Shown: positions 35,076 to 45,118, numbered from the stretch's first letter. The stretch: 64,000 nt of DNA from an uncultured Croceitalea sp. (GCA_947495075.1 CANLXH010000001.1:186001-250000), one strand, 5' to 3'. The notes: generated from the sequence alone by a model not told the origin. Translations and numbers: made by a program.

Positions 35076-38033
35076 ATGCAGAATAAAGGACTTATAAAGC
35101 TTTTCGCATTCCTTTTTGGTTTGGTGAGCATCTATCAATTATCATACACTTTTATCACAAGTAAGATAGAGGGTGACGCTGAAACATATGCGGTGAATCA
35201 GATTTCAGAAGCGGAAGATAATTATTTAGCAAAAAGAGAAGCTGTAGAAGCTTCTTACTTAGACTCAATTGGAGCTAACCCAGTTTTGGGATACACTAAT
35301 TATGACGATGCTAAAAAGAGAGAATTAAATAAAGGTCTTGACCTTAAAGGTGGTATTAACGTTACACTACAAATCTCTGTTAAGGATATTTTGAAAGGGT
35401 TGGCAAATAATACAAAAAGCCCAATTTTTAATAAAGCCATTGCTGATGCTGATGAAGCCTCTAAAAGTAGCGATGATACCTATTTAGAATTGTTTTTTGA
35501 AGCTTTTGATAATGTTAAAGGAGATACCAAACTAGCATCTCCAGACATATTTGCGAATAAAGGTTTAAGCGATGTTATCAATTTCCAAATGTCTGATGAT
35601 GAAGTAAAGCCTGTTATTCGAAAAAAGATAGACGAATCTATTGTTTCTGCTTTTGAAGTGCTAAGAGAACGTATAGATGGTTTTGGGGTTACGCAACCAA
35701 ACATACAAAGAGAAGGAAACTCTGGGCGTATTTTGGTAGAATTACCAGGAGCCAGAGACATTGCTCGTGCACAAGAATTACTTTCTAGTACTGCACAATT
35801 AGAATTCTGGCAGACGTATCCACAAAATAACCCAAGTTTAGGGCAATTTTTTGTGAATGCTAATGAGCGCCTTAAAGAAATACTAGAACCTGCTACAGTT
35901 GAAAAAGATACATTGTCTACTCCAGAATCTGAGATAGATTCTCTATTGTCAGATGTTGCACAAGATTCTTTAGATTTAACAGCACAGGCTAACCCACTAC
36001 TTGGTAAATTATTACCAGGAACAAATAATGCCATTGCTAGAGTAGCAATTGTTGATACTGCTGAAGTAGGGGCTTATTTAAGAATGCCACAGATAAGAAG
36101 ATTACTTCCTGCAGACATACAATTTACAAAATTTGCTTGGGAACGCCCAGCTGCTGATGTTGAAGTAGTTGGTCTTTATGCTTTACAGTCTAATCGTGAT
36201 AACACGCCAAGAATTAGTGGTGATGTTGTTTCTGATGCTCAAGATACTTTTGACCAGTTTAATAAGCCAGCTGTTAGTATGACCATGAACACTCGTGGTG
36301 CTAAAGAATGGGAAAAGTTAACTGGAGACGCATTTAACAATCAAACAGGTATTGCAATTGTTTTAGATAACAAAGTATATACTGCTCCAGGAGTTTCAAC
36401 CGGTCCTATCTCAGGAGGTCGTTCGGAGATTACAGGAACTTTTACAGTAAATGAAACTAAAGATATTGCAAACGTTTTAAGAGCAGGTAAATTACCGGCT
36501 TCTGCAGAAATTATCCAATCGGAAGTTGTTGGTCCTTCTTTAGGACAAGAAGCGATTGATAGTGGTTTTATGTCGTTTATGATAGCAATGGCATTTGTTT
36601 TACTTTGGATGATTTTCTATTACGGTAAAGCGGGTATTTTCGCAGACATTGCTTTGATTTTCAATATTGTATTGATTTTTGGAGTACTTACAAGTCTGGG
36701 AGCTGTATTAACATTACCTGGTATTGCGGGTATTGTTTTAACCATTGGTATGTCCGTAGATGCTAACGTACTTATTTTTGAACGTATTAAAGAAGAGCTA
36801 GATAGGGGTAAAGGAAAAGCACAGGCGGTTGCAGATGGTTTTAGTAATGCTTTGTCTTCTATTTTAGATGCTAATATAACCACCGGCTTAACAGCGATTA
36901 TTCTTTTCATATTTGGTTCTGGACCAATTAAAGGATTCGCTACAACCTTACTTATTGGTATTGTTACTTCTTTATTTACAGCAATATTCATTACAAGGTT
37001 ATTAGTAGATTGGTATATCTCTAAAAAAGGTAGAGACTTACAATTCTCTACGGGAATCACCAAAAACTTATTCAAGAATATGAGCATCAATTTCTTAGGG
37101 AAAAGAAAGATTGCTTATGTGATTTCCTTTATTTTAGTTGGTATTGGTGCTTTTTCGTTAGCTACAAAAGGTCTACAGGAAGGAGTGGATTTTATTGGTG
37201 GACGTTCATATCAAGTACGTTTTGAGCAAGCTGTTAACCCTTCTGAGATAGCATCTGAATTGAATGAAGTTTTTGGTAGTGCTACTGTAAAGACTTTTGG
37301 TGAATCCAATCAGATTAAAGTAACAACCGCTTATAAGGTAGATGTTGAAGGTATAGAGGTCGATGCCGAAATTCAAAATAAACTATACACATCATTACAA
37401 AAATATTTACCAGATGGTACTTCTTTTGAAGACTTTACCGTAGGTGCTTCGGAAAAATCCATTGGTATTTTACAATCGGTTAAAGTTGGTCCTACCATCG
37501 CAGATGATATTAAAAAGAATGCTTTACTAGCAATCATAGGGTCTTTAGCGGTAGTATTCTTATACATTTTATTAAGATTTAGAAAATGGCAATTCTCTTT
37601 AGGAGCTGTTGTCGCGGTATTCCATGATGTGATGATAGTATTGGGTATTTTCTCTATTACGAGCGCTATTATGCCGTTTAATATGGAAATAGATCAAGCA
37701 TTTATTGCTGCGATACTTACTGTGATAGGGTACTCGTTAAACGATACCGTGGTTGTTTTTGACCGTATTCGTGAGATTGTAAATCTAAAGGGATGGAATA
37801 AGGGAGATAATGTAAATGAGGCATTAAACAGTACCCTTAGTAGAACTTTAAATACTTCTTTAACTACCTTAATCGTACTTTTAGCAATCTTTGTTTTTGG
37901 TGGAGAATCATTAAGAGGATTTATGTTTGCAATGATTGTAGGTGTACTAGTAGGTACATATTCCTCTGTATTTATAGCGACACCAATTATGTTCGATGCA
38001 CTTAAAAAAAAAATTTCTTCGGGTAAAGAATAG
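35076..38033 (+). CDS. secDF: Protein translocase SecDF (fused SecD and SecF)
   Basis: This inner-membrane RND-type protein uses the proton gradient to help pull secreted proteins through SecYEG. It is a 985-residue fusion, the usual form in Bacteroidetes. The SecD half has an N-terminal helix, a periplasmic P1 domain with NKGLDLKGGINVTL and VLRERIDGFGV, and membrane helices with GMSVDANVLIFERIKEEL. The SecF half starts near residue 660 (KRKIAYVISF), with RSYQVRFEQAV and GYSLNDTVVVFDRIRE. The gene has its own promoter and terminator. Confidence 0.96.
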   Translation: MQNKGLIKLFAFLFGLVSIYQLSYTFITSKIEGDAETYAVNQISEAEDNYLAKREAVEASYLDSIGANPVLGYTNYDDAKKRELNKGLDLKGGINVTLQISVKDILKGLANNTKSPIFNKAIADADEASKSSDDTYLELFFEAFDNVKGDTKLASPDIFANKGLSDVINFQMSDDEVKPVIRKKIDESIVSAFEVLRERIDGFGVTQPNIQREGNSGRILVELPGARDIARAQELLSSTAQLEFWQTYPQNNPSLGQFFVNANERLKEILEPATVEKDTLSTPESEIDSLLSDVAQDSLDLTAQANPLLGKLLPGTNNAIARVAIVDTAEVGAYLRMPQIRRLLPADIQFTKFAWERPAADVEVVGLYALQSNRDNTPRISGDVVSDAQDTFDQFNKPAVSMTMNTRGAKEWEKLTGDAFNNQTGIAIVLDNKVYTAPGVSTGPISGGRSEITGTFTVNETKDIANVLRAGKLPASAEIIQSEVVGPSLGQEAIDSGFMSFMIAMAFVLLWMIFYYGKAGIFADIALIFNIVLIFGVLTSLGAVLTLPGIAGIVLTIGMSVDANVLIFERIKEELDRGKGKAQAVADGFSNALSSILDANITTGLTAIILFIFGSGPIKGFATTLLIGIVTSLFTAIFITRLLVDWYISKKGRDLQFSTGITKNLFKNMSINFLGKRKIAYVISFILVGIGAFSLATKGLQEGVDFIGGRSYQVRFEQAVNPSEIASELNEVFGSATVKTFGESNQIKVTTAYKVDVEGIEVDAEIQNKLYTSLQKYLPDGTSFEDFTVGASEKSIGILQSVKVGPTIADDIKKNALLAIIGSLAVVFLYILLRFRKWQFSLGAVVAVFHDVMIVLGIFSITSAIMPFNMEIDQAFIAAILTVIGYSLNDTVVVFDRIREIVNLKGWNKGDNVNEALNSTLSRTLNTSLTTLIVLLAIFVFGGESLRGFMFAMIVGVLVGTYSSVFIATPIMFDALKKKISSGKE

Positions 38034-38059
38034 AAAAAACTAGCTAATTCAAATAAATG

Positions 38060-38090
38060 GCCATTTGCAATTAATTGTGAATGGCTTTTT
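38060..38090. terminator. secDF terminator
   Basis: A 13-bp hairpin with two G-U pairs (38060-38072 with 38073-38085) is followed by TTTTT, between the secDF stop and the stop of the converging HEAT-repeat gene. Confidence 0.65.
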
Positions 38091-38098
38091 GCTTTATT

Positions 38099-38863
38099 TC
38101 ACTTTTGATTATAATGATTAATTATGTAGTTGATTGCTTCTTCTTGAGTGTGTATAGCAAAGTCTTTATACCTATGATGTACGTCTACTATTTCATCTAT
38201 AGCCTTTTCAACCAGTTCTTTATTGTTCCAAGTATTTAGTTCAGCTATCACAGTCTCCAAACATCCTTTTTTGTAAGCAATTTGCCCAAGAACATGAATT
38301 AATGTGTTTTTAACTCTACTCGTTTCATCATTTTGTAGTTCTTTAAGTAACGGTAGAATGTCTTGTGGATGAGTGCGCCCTATTAGTTCAATACCATGAC
38401 ATATCTCACGTCTTATCTCCTTGTTTTCATGATGTAAATATTTCTTTGCCCAAGATAAAACCGGTTTTGAATTTTTTTCACTCATCTTTTTAATTGACCC
38501 TATCACTGCATTTCTTACAGAATGATGCTCATCAAAAAGACCTTTATCAAAAAAATGTACCACGGATTCAAAATCTATTTTGCCTATCTCACCGGCTGCA
38601 TTTATTGTGGTTTGTCTTATTTTTTCCTTTTCGAAAAGGAAGAGATTATTCAATAGTGTGACAATCTGTGCTGTTGACACTTTTTTCAATTTAAAAATTT
38701 TACCGATTGCTAAATACCCAGCTTTTCTAATGTAGGTATCCTCATCCGAAAAATAAGGTATTGTATTATCTAGTAAATTGTTTTCAAAATCATTTAGGAT
38801 TTCAGTGTCAATTTTAGTTACTAAGGCGATACGGTTTTCTTTTGATAAATCATAAAACCCCAT
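38099..38863 (-). CDS. HEAT-repeat protein
   Basis: The 254-residue soluble protein is built of about six helical pairs of the HEAT/PBS-lyase type, for example YIRKAGYLAIGKIFKL, IRQTTINAAGEIGKI and VRNAVIGSIKKMS. HEAT scaffolds mediate protein contacts; DNA alkylation-repair (AlkD-like) proteins share this fold, but no catalytic Asp pattern could be assigned. It is last in a minus-strand run, six bases after the TfoX-like gene. Confidence 0.75.
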   Translation of the reverse strand: MGFYDLSKENRIALVTKIDTEILNDFENNLLDNTIPYFSDEDTYIRKAGYLAIGKIFKLKKVSTAQIVTLLNNLFLFEKEKIRQTTINAAGEIGKIDFESVVHFFDKGLFDEHHSVRNAVIGSIKKMSEKNSKPVLSWAKKYLHHENKEIRREICHGIELIGRTHPQDILPLLKELQNDETSRVKNTLIHVLGQIAYKKGCLETVIAELNTWNNKELVEKAIDEIVDVHHRYKDFAIHTQEEAINYIINHYNQK

Positions 38864-38869
38864 AACAAT

Positions 38870-39193
38870 TTATTTTGGAGGTAAAGACATTACATATTCA
38901 TGACCTTTTTTAAGATACAGTACTACTACTTTAATATCTTCCAATAAATCTTGTGGTATTAAAACATAGTCTTTCATGATTGCTCCATAAGATTTAAAAG
39001 CTTGCGCTTTATATTTAGAATCGAAGTCTATAGTATCTTCTTTTGAAAGACGAATCCCTATTTCTCCAGCTTTGTTTAGTTGAGAAAACATGTAACCATT
39101 ATCAGAAGTATAAAACATGGTTTTGCCTTTACGAACAAGTTCTGCTTTATCGACTATTTCATCATAAATTTTAAGCTGTTCTTTTAAGTCCAT
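38870..39193 (-). CDS. TfoX N-terminal-like small protein
   Basis: The 107-residue protein resembles the TfoX/Sxy N-terminal domain: KTMFYTSDNGYMFSQL, EIGIRLSKED, then KSYGAIMKDYVLIPQDLLED and an ending helix. The similarity is by eye and not strong. TfoX domains act in competence regulation in some proteobacteria, but stand-alone Bacteroidetes copies have no known role. It is co-transcribed with the HEAT-repeat gene. Confidence 0.5.
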   Translation of the reverse strand: MDLKEQLKIYDEIVDKAELVRKGKTMFYTSDNGYMFSQLNKAGEIGIRLSKEDTIDFDSKYKAQAFKSYGAIMKDYVLIPQDLLEDIKVVVLYLKKGHEYVMSLPPK

Positions 39194-39220
39194 ACCAAAA
39201 ACTATGATTTAGCCATTAAA

Positions 39221-40465
39221 TTAATGGATTTTTCCAGTATACCCATTTTTGGAAGGAATTAATTCAAAAACCTTTTGAGCCTGTAGGTCTTTTTCTTTTC
39301 TATGTGAAACAAAGATTATGGTGGTAGTACTTTTAGAAGCAATTTTATTCACTAATGAAACAAAGAGTAAGGCATTTTCATCATCTAGACCAACTGTTGG
39401 CTCGTCTAAAATTAATAATGAGGGATTTTTTATCATTGCCCTTGTAGTCATTACGACTCTTTTTTCTAAGGTTGATAATTCATGAAAATAGATGTCTTTC
39501 TTATTATTGAAGTTTAGTAATTCTAACCATTCAAAGACTAGCTTTTTTTCAGTTTCAGAAGGCTTTACGTATAATCCAATGGAGTCATGGAGCCCAGATA
39601 AGAGCATGCTTTCTACAGTATGGTATCCTCTAAATTTATCCATCATGGAAGAAGTGAAATATCCAATGTTTTTTTTGATATCCCATACACTTTCACCACT
39701 GCCTTTTTTCCTGCCAAATAAGAATAAATCTTGTCCGTATCCCTTTTCGCTGTCACCAGTAATTAAAGAGAGGAGAGTGGTTTTTCCACTCCCATTAGGA
39801 CCTATTAATTGCCAAAACTCTCCAGATTTTATATTCCAATTAATATTATAAAGAATGGGTTTGTCATTAAAGCTCACAGAAACATCTTTTAGGCGTACTA
39901 ATTCTTCTAAAAAATCTGTAGATTGGTTAAGAATTGATGGAATCTTATACTTAGAGAAATCACTTTTCTTATACCTAGTTTTATCAAGAAACTCCTTCTT
40001 ATTAATATAATGGATTAGATTGGTGCCCTTTATTTTTGCAAAGTGAGTTGTAATAGGTAAAACATCCTCTTTTCGGCTTATAATTTGTACTAAGGGTAAT
40101 CTTTTTGAAATGTCTATTAATTCTTTTCTTAATTTTTCTTGATTAGAAATATCCAGATTGTCATAAGGATTTATCAGAATTAAATATTCAGGGTTACTTT
40201 TTAAAATGTAGTTGAGCAGTACTTTTTTTCTTTCCCCACTACTCATAGAAATAAGAGATTGTTCTGTATGCGCAGTTATAATTTTTAAGCCATGTCTTTC
40301 TTCTTTGTTTATAAAATAATTAAGCTGATGGTCTGAGAAGACTTGACCATTTTTATCTTTTAGCTCTATTAATCCATATCTATTTGGATCTTCCAATAGT
40401 TCCTTGATAAAGGCTTTTATTTCAGACTTACTGTTTATTAGAATTGCGTAATGTGTATTTTTCAT
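39221..40465 (-). CDS. ModF-like twin ABC-domain ATPase with degenerate N-half
   Basis: The 414-residue soluble protein has two ABC domains, as in ModF/PhrA. The C-terminal half (from about 190) has Walker A GPNGSGKTTL and Walker B SLLILDEPTVGLDD, but its signature reads HELSTLEKR, not LSGGQ. The N-terminal half lacks a Walker A but keeps a signature-like SMSSGERKK and YLILINPYDNLD. Together they could form one complementary ATP site: Walker A from one half with the signature of the other. The name 'molybdenum transporter' is inherited from ModF and is not supported here. Confidence 0.8.
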   Translation of the reverse strand: MKNTHYAILINSKSEIKAFIKELLEDPNRYGLIELKDKNGQVFSDHQLNYFINKEERHGLKIITAHTEQSLISMSSGERKKVLLNYILKSNPEYLILINPYDNLDISNQEKLRKELIDISKRLPLVQIISRKEDVLPITTHFAKIKGTNLIHYINKKEFLDKTRYKKSDFSKYKIPSILNQSTDFLEELVRLKDVSVSFNDKPILYNINWNIKSGEFWQLIGPNGSGKTTLLSLITGDSEKGYGQDLFLFGRKKGSGESVWDIKKNIGYFTSSMMDKFRGYHTVESMLLSGLHDSIGLYVKPSETEKKLVFEWLELLNFNNKKDIYFHELSTLEKRVVMTTRAMIKNPSLLILDEPTVGLDDENALLFVSLVNKIASKSTTTIIFVSHRKEKDLQAQKVFELIPSKNGYTGKIH

Positions 40466-40508
40466 AAACCACTTAAAACTAAAAAAAACAGAATAAAATA
40501 TTAAATAT

Positions 40509-41030
40509 TCAATTATGAACCCTGTAAATAGCTACAGGATTTTCTTTGTAAGTGGTAGTTTTGTCTAGTACCATACCATTTTTAGATGCTACTCTTTTTG
40601 AGGGAATATTATCAACATGGATAATGGAAATTAAAGAGGTAGTAAATTTATGCTTAAAAGCATATTCTTTACATTTTCTTGCAGCTTCAATAGCATATCC
40701 CTTTCGCCAATACTTCGGCGAAATGGAGTAGCCTATTTCTAATTCTTCGATTCCATCAACTGTTTGTACTAATAAGCCACAAATACCAATCAGTAAGTTA
40801 GTTTCTTTATGAACCAAGGCATTCATTCCTCCTAATCCTTTTTCATAGCGCTCAAAGGTTTTATTAAATTGTTCATTACATGCCTCTTCTGGGTTTTTGG
40901 GTAATCCATTCCAATATCTAGTAGATTCTGGGTTTTCATAAAAAGGTAACCAGGAATCAAAGTCTTTTGGTGTTATTTTACGAAAGAGAAGACGTTCACT
41001 TTTTTGATTCTCTAGTAGGTATTTTGCCAT
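40509..41030 (-). CDS. GNAT-family N-acetyltransferase
   Basis: The 173-residue protein has the layout of RimJ/RimL-type acetyltransferases: SERLLFRKITPKDFDSW at the N-terminus, ELEIGYSISPKYWRKGYAIEAARK as the acetyl-CoA-binding region, and VDNIPSKRVASKNGMV near the end. It would acetylate an amine using acetyl-CoA; the substrate is unknown. It lies three bases after the DUF192 gene on one minus-strand transcript. Confidence 0.88.
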   Translation of the reverse strand: MAKYLLENQKSERLLFRKITPKDFDSWLPFYENPESTRYWNGLPKNPEEACNEQFNKTFERYEKGLGGMNALVHKETNLLIGICGLLVQTVDGIEELEIGYSISPKYWRKGYAIEAARKCKEYAFKHKFTTSLISIIHVDNIPSKRVASKNGMVLDKTTTYKENPVAIYRVHN

Positions 41031-41033
41031 AGG

Positions 41034-41519
41034 TTACCGGGAGAAAGAAATACTATCGCCAACTTCCAAAAGCCATTTTTCGGCCAGTCCAGCGTTTACC
41101 TCTAATACATATTTTGCAGGAACTTGTGAAGATAGGCTACTTTCATTGAAAGGTTTTGTGTTTTCTTGAAAACTAACTATGTTTAGGTTATCATCAATAA
41201 AAATAAGATCTAAAGGAATAACCGTATTTTTCATATAGAAATTCTGAACTTTCAACTCTTTTTGAATAAAAAGCATTCCTTGGCTTTCTTTCATTGATGT
41301 ACGGTGCATAAGACCAGTTTCTCTTTCATAATCTGTATCCGCAATTTCAATATCAAGATTAACCAGAAGCGAATCTTTCTTAAAAATTGATAGTCCACCT
41401 TCTTTAGTGAAATCGATGATTTCCGTCTTAATTTCAGTCTTTTTTTCTCCTTTACAAGAATTGAAAACAATAAGAAATACTGATAAAGAAATTACAAAAT
41501 ACCTTGAAAAATAGCTCAT
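41034..41519 (-). CDS. DUF192 lipoprotein
   Basis: The 161-residue protein has a lipoprotein signal with NSCKGE as lipobox region, then a DUF192 domain (about 50-160): ADTDYERETGLMHRTSM, QGMLFI, FYMKNTVIPLDLIFID and AKYVLEVNAG. The family's role is unknown. On the minus strand its ATG follows the lgt stop after 39 bases that are entirely heptanucleotide repeat, so its initiation region is made of repeats. Confidence 0.85.
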   Translation of the reverse strand: MSYFSRYFVISLSVFLIVFNSCKGEKKTEIKTEIIDFTKEGGLSIFKKDSLLVNLDIEIADTDYERETGLMHRTSMKESQGMLFIQKELKVQNFYMKNTVIPLDLIFIDDNLNIVSFQENTKPFNESSLSSQVPAKYVLEVNAGLAEKWLLEVGDSISFSR

Positions 41520-41520
41520 T

Positions 41521-41574
41521 TTACTACTTACTACTTACTACTTACTACTTACTACTTACTACTTACTACTTACT
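41521..41574. repeat. Heptanucleotide tandem repeat (7.7 copies)
   Basis: TTACTAC is repeated seven times without error (41521-41569) and followed by TTACT. It covers the whole lgt-DUF192 spacer, the DUF192 ribosome-binding region, and the last codons and stop of lgt (ending SSK-stop). Slippage could change the spacing between the two genes. Confidence 0.95.
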
Positions 41575-42518
41575 GGTCTAAGCATAAAGTATAACCCAAC
41601 CAGTATCATAGGTATACTAAGCCATTGGCCAGTCGTGAAAGTACCCCAAGTATCCTCAAAGCCTCCTTGACTTTTCTTAAAATACTCCACTACAAAACGG
41701 GAAGTCCATAGGCCTACCATGAAAAGGCCAAACAAGAATCCAGGTTTTTGACTTTTATTTGTTTTCCAATACACAAAATATAGTAGCCCAAATAAAATTA
41801 GGTACAAGAATGCTTCATATAATTGTGCCGGGTGTCTATATGGGATACTTTCTAAGATACTTGCATATTCAGGTTTGCTTTCTATAGCTTTATAAGCTGC
41901 ACTAGCAGTTTTTTCTTTGGTATGCCCCATTGCTTTATAAGCAGGCATATCATCAGAATCTCTAATAAAGCGAGTAGCCAAGGCAAAAGACTTATCAACT
42001 ACTTTTCCATTAATTTCCGAGTTGAAAAAATTACCGAACCTTACAAAAGCAGTACCAATAGAACTTACCACAGCAACCCTATCTAAGAGCCACATAAAAC
42101 TCATATCCTTAAATTTTCTCGAAAGAAGATACAAAGCAATAAATGCTCCAATTGTAGCTCCATGACTTGCCAATCCTGTAAAACCTGTGAATTCCCAACC
42201 ATTAATAAAACCAAATAAAGAACTATCAACATTTTCTCTAATTGGTAATAAAATTTCAAGAAGATGATCTTTATAATAATCCCAATCATAGAAAAAAACA
42301 TGTCCTAAGCGTGCTCCAAGCATTATTGAAACCACGCAGTAGACAAATAAAGAATCCAATTTTTCTAAGGATTTATTTTCATTCTTGAAAATCTGCTTCA
42401 TTAGGTACCATCCAACTACAAAAGCAAGAATCCATAAGAGATTATAGTACTTGATTTGAACAAATCCTATTTTAAATAAGATGTCATCTGGATTCCAATT
42501 AAAGCCTAAAAAATACAT
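41559..42518 (-). CDS. lgt: Prolipoprotein diacylglyceryl transferase
   Basis: Lgt is the inner-membrane enzyme that adds diacylglycerol to the lipobox cysteine of prolipoproteins, the first step of lipoprotein maturation. The 319-residue protein has about seven membrane helices. TGLASHGATIGAF carries the essential His, VRFGNFFNSEINGK the Lgt signature, and YRHPAQLYEA the C-terminal motif. Its insertion near residues 180-225 (VDKSFALATRFIRDSDD) is longer than in E. coli. The last three residues and stop lie in the heptanucleotide repeat. Confidence 0.93.
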   Translation of the reverse strand: MYFLGFNWNPDDILFKIGFVQIKYYNLLWILAFVVGWYLMKQIFKNENKSLEKLDSLFVYCVVSIMLGARLGHVFFYDWDYYKDHLLEILLPIRENVDSSLFGFINGWEFTGFTGLASHGATIGAFIALYLLSRKFKDMSFMWLLDRVAVVSSIGTAFVRFGNFFNSEINGKVVDKSFALATRFIRDSDDMPAYKAMGHTKEKTASAAYKAIESKPEYASILESIPYRHPAQLYEAFLYLILFGLLYFVYWKTNKSQKPGFLFGLFMVGLWTSRFVVEYFKKSQGGFEDTWGTFTTGQWLSIPMILVGLYFMLRPVSSK

Positions 42519-42651
42519 GCATAAAATTTTGGACTAAGATAAATAAATAGAAGTTAGACCGCTTCGCTTTTAGATATTAGATTTTAGAAAATTGTAGCCA
42601 GTGTTTGAATTTAAATTTTGAACTTGTATTTGAGTCTTGAACTTGAACTTT

Positions 42652-42873
42652 TCAAGGCACAGGGTCATAGCCGCTTCCTCCCCATGGGTTGCAACTAAAA
42701 ATACGTTTTATAGCTAACCAACCACCTTTAAAAAGACCATGCTTTTTAAGAGCTTCTAGTGTGTAGGAAGAGCAAGTTGGCGAATAACGACATGTAGCAG
42801 GAGTATAGGGAGATATTAATAGCTGATAAGCTCGTACTAAAAAGATAAAAGGAGCTATTAAAATCTTTTTCAA
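42652..42873 (-). CDS. yidD: Membrane protein insertion efficiency factor YidD
   Basis: The 73-residue protein shows the YidD pattern [39 protein letters not shown] and [13 protein letters not shown]. YidD assists YidC-dependent membrane insertion at the inner face of the membrane. It follows cysS by two bases, so they are co-transcribed. The region after it (42519-42651) is AT-rich with repeated TTGAACTTG words and no gene. Confidence 0.95.
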   Translation of the reverse strand: MKKILIAPFIFLVRAYQLLISPYTPATCRYSPTCSSYTLEALKKHGLFKGGWLAIKRIFSCNPWGGSGYDPVP

Positions 42874-42875
42874 AA

Positions 42876-44357
42876 TTAACTAGTGCTAAAAGTTGTACCA
42901 TCTTTACCATCTTTAAGCTGGATGCCTAAAGCTATTAATTCGTCTCTAATTTGGTCTGAGGTGGCAAAGTCTTTGTTAGCTCTAGCTTTATTACGAAGTT
43001 CTATTAATAGATGTACTACCCCCGATAAGGTATCCGATTTTCCTTCTTTTGATGTTGGACTTTCTAGTCCAAGAACATCGAAAATAAAGTTGTCCAAAGT
43101 ATTCTGCAAGAATTTTTTATCCGTTTCAGAAATTGTTTCGGTGCCTTCTTTGATGAGGTTTATCTGTTTTGCAGCATCAAAAAGATGGGCAATCAAAATA
43201 GGCGTGTTAAAATCATCGTTCATGGCAGCATAGCACTTTTGTTGCCATGCTTTGTAATCGAAAGAGCCAGACTTTCCAGTTTCCAGACTTTCTAATGTTT
43301 TGTAGGCTTCCATTAAACGGTAATACCCTTTTTCAGAAGCTAATAGCGCATCATTACTCAGGTCAAGTATGCTTGTGTAATGCGCCTGTAGCATAAAAAA
43401 GCGAACTACTGATGGTGCAAAGGCTTTACTTAAAATATTATTGTCTCCACTAAAAATTTCATTTGGATAAATGTTATTATCCGTGGATTTTGACATTTTT
43501 TTACCGTTTAAGGTCAACATATTCGCATGCAGCCAATAATTTACTGGTGCATGGCCATTACTAGCTTCGGCTTGTGCTATCTCGCATTCATGATGAGGGA
43601 ACTTTAAATCCATTCCACCACCGTGAATATCAAAATTTTCACCAAGGTATTTGGTGCTCATGGCTGTACATTCTAAATGCCAACCTGGGAAACCGTCACC
43701 CCAGGGTGAGGGCCACCGCATAATGTGTTGTTCTTCGGCTTTCTTCCAAAGGGCAAAATCTTGAGGATTCTTTTTATCACTCTGAGCCGTAAGTTCGCGT
43801 GTGTTGGCAATCATATCTTCTAACTTGCGTCCACTAAGCTTACCATAATTATTGGTTTCATTGAACTTTACAACATCAAAATAAACAGAGCCATTAATTT
43901 CATAGCCATATCCTTTCGCTATAATATCTTTTATTATTTCTATTTGTTCGATGATATGACCAGTAGCAGTTGGCTCAATACTAGGAGGTAAAAAATTAAA
44001 TTTTTGTAAGGTTTCATGAAAGTCAACAGTATATCGTTGTACGACTTCCATAGGTTCTATCTGCTCAAGCTTAGCTTTTTTAGCAATCTTATCTTCCCCT
44101 TCATCGGCATCATTTTCCAAATGTCCTGCATCCGTAATATTTCGAACATAACGTACTTTAAACCCAAGGTGTTTAAAATATCTAAAAATCATATCAAAAG
44201 ACATGAAAGTGCGACAATTACCCAAATGAACATTACTATATACCGTTGGGCCACAAACATACATCCCAACATACCCCTCTTTTATAGGTTTAAACTCTTC
44301 TTTTTTACCCGAAAGTGAATTGTAAACTTTAAGTACCTGATTTTTGAACAATTGCAT
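42876..44357 (-). CDS. cysS: Cysteinyl-tRNA synthetase
   Basis: This class I synthetase of 493 residues charges tRNA-Cys. [18 protein letters not shown] holds the HIGH-type motif and first zinc Cys, WHLECTAMS and [11 protein letters not shown] further zinc ligands, and KKMSKSTDN the KMSKS loop. Its ATG overlaps the folE stop by one base (TAATG), so it is translated from the same transcript as folE. Confidence 0.96.
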   Translation of the reverse strand: MQLFKNQVLKVYNSLSGKKEEFKPIKEGYVGMYVCGPTVYSNVHLGNCRTFMSFDMIFRYFKHLGFKVRYVRNITDAGHLENDADEGEDKIAKKAKLEQIEPMEVVQRYTVDFHETLQKFNFLPPSIEPTATGHIIEQIEIIKDIIAKGYGYEINGSVYFDVVKFNETNNYGKLSGRKLEDMIANTRELTAQSDKKNPQDFALWKKAEEQHIMRWPSPWGDGFPGWHLECTAMSTKYLGENFDIHGGGMDLKFPHHECEIAQAEASNGHAPVNYWLHANMLTLNGKKMSKSTDNNIYPNEIFSGDNNILSKAFAPSVVRFFMLQAHYTSILDLSNDALLASEKGYYRLMEAYKTLESLETGKSGSFDYKAWQQKCYAAMNDDFNTPILIAHLFDAAKQINLIKEGTETISETDKKFLQNTLDNFIFDVLGLESPTSKEGKSDTLSGVVHLLIELRNKARANKDFATSDQIRDELIALGIQLKDGKDGTTFSTS

Positions 44358-45037
44358 TAAAATTGGGTGTCAAGGTTAATGTAATCTAAGAATTCTCTGC
44401 GTAAGGCTTCTTCTTTAAATCTACCGCCGTATTCTGCAGTTACAGTACTACTTTCAATATCTCGTATCCCTCGAGAGTTAACGCATAAGTGCTTTGCATC
44501 TATTACACATGCTACGTCTTCTGTGCCCAATACATTTTGAAGTTCTTTTACAATTTGGATATTTAGACGTTCTTGAACCTGGGGCCGTTTTGCAAAATAA
44601 TCTACAATACGATTCATCTTAGACAGCCCAACAACGGTTCCTGCAGAGATATAAGCTACATGAGCTCTACCAACAATTGGTAGTAAATGATGTTCGCAAG
44701 TAGAGTAGAGTGTAATATTCTTTTCAACTAACATTTCACCATACTTATATTTATTGTCAAAAGTTGATGAATTTGGTTTTTTATTAGGATTTAGACCACC
44801 AAAAATTTCTTTCACATACATTTTAGCAACTCTATTTGGAGTGCCACTAAGACTATCATCATTTAAATCTAAACCTAAAGTGTGCATGATATCACTAACA
44901 TTTTTCTTTATGCGCTCAATTTTTTCTTCATCACTCAATTTAAAGGCATCCTTGCGCATGGGAGTGTCAGCAGACGTACCAACATGGTCATTACCAACTT
45001 CTTCGTAGTTATTTTCCAATACTTGCTCTGTTTTCAT
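44357..45037 (-). CDS. folE: GTP cyclohydrolase I
   Basis: FolE converts GTP to dihydroneopterin triphosphate in folate synthesis. Motifs are [19 protein letters not shown] (zinc Cys and His), [13 protein letters not shown] and [15 protein letters not shown] chose the ATG at 45037 (226 residues) because a minus-strand TATCTTTG promoter box lies at 45058-45065, which leaves any longer start (45112) outside the transcript. The N-terminal 40 residues are acidic and variable. It heads the folE-cysS-yidD unit. Confidence 0.94.
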   Translation of the reverse strand: MKTEQVLENNYEEVGNDHVGTSADTPMRKDAFKLSDEEKIERIKKNVSDIMHTLGLDLNDDSLSGTPNRVAKMYVKEIFGGLNPNKKPNSSTFDNKYKYGEMLVEKNITLYSTCEHHLLPIVGRAHVAYISAGTVVGLSKMNRIVDYFAKRPQVQERLNIQIVKELQNVLGTEDVACVIDAKHLCVNSRGIRDIESSTVTAEYGGRFKEEALRREFLDYINLDTQF

Positions 45038-45057
45038 TTCACACCTGATAAAGGTTG

Positions 45058-45065
45058 CAAAGATA
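45058..45065 (-). promoter_or_regulatory. folE -7 promoter box
   Basis: On the minus strand TATCTTTG matches TAnnTTTG, 20 bases before the chosen folE ATG. It decides the start: an ATG at 45112 lies upstream of the box. Confidence 0.55.
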
Positions 45066-45118
45066 TACATTAATGTAGTATTTAACATCGCCGCTACAGG
45101 CTTTGACAACATAAATTC

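Noticed and set aside
35480-36034. Long minus-strand open frame (184 codons) inside secDF
   Set aside because: Lies antisense to conserved SecD sequence; codon-bias shadow with no start context or family match.
36620-37090. Minus-strand open frame (156 codons) inside secDF
   Set aside because: Opposite to the conserved membrane-helix region; low-complexity hydrophobic translation, a typical shadow.
42519-42651. Repeated TTGAACTTG words before yidD
   Set aside because: Imperfect and short; looks like simple-sequence noise rather than a defined repeat or control element.
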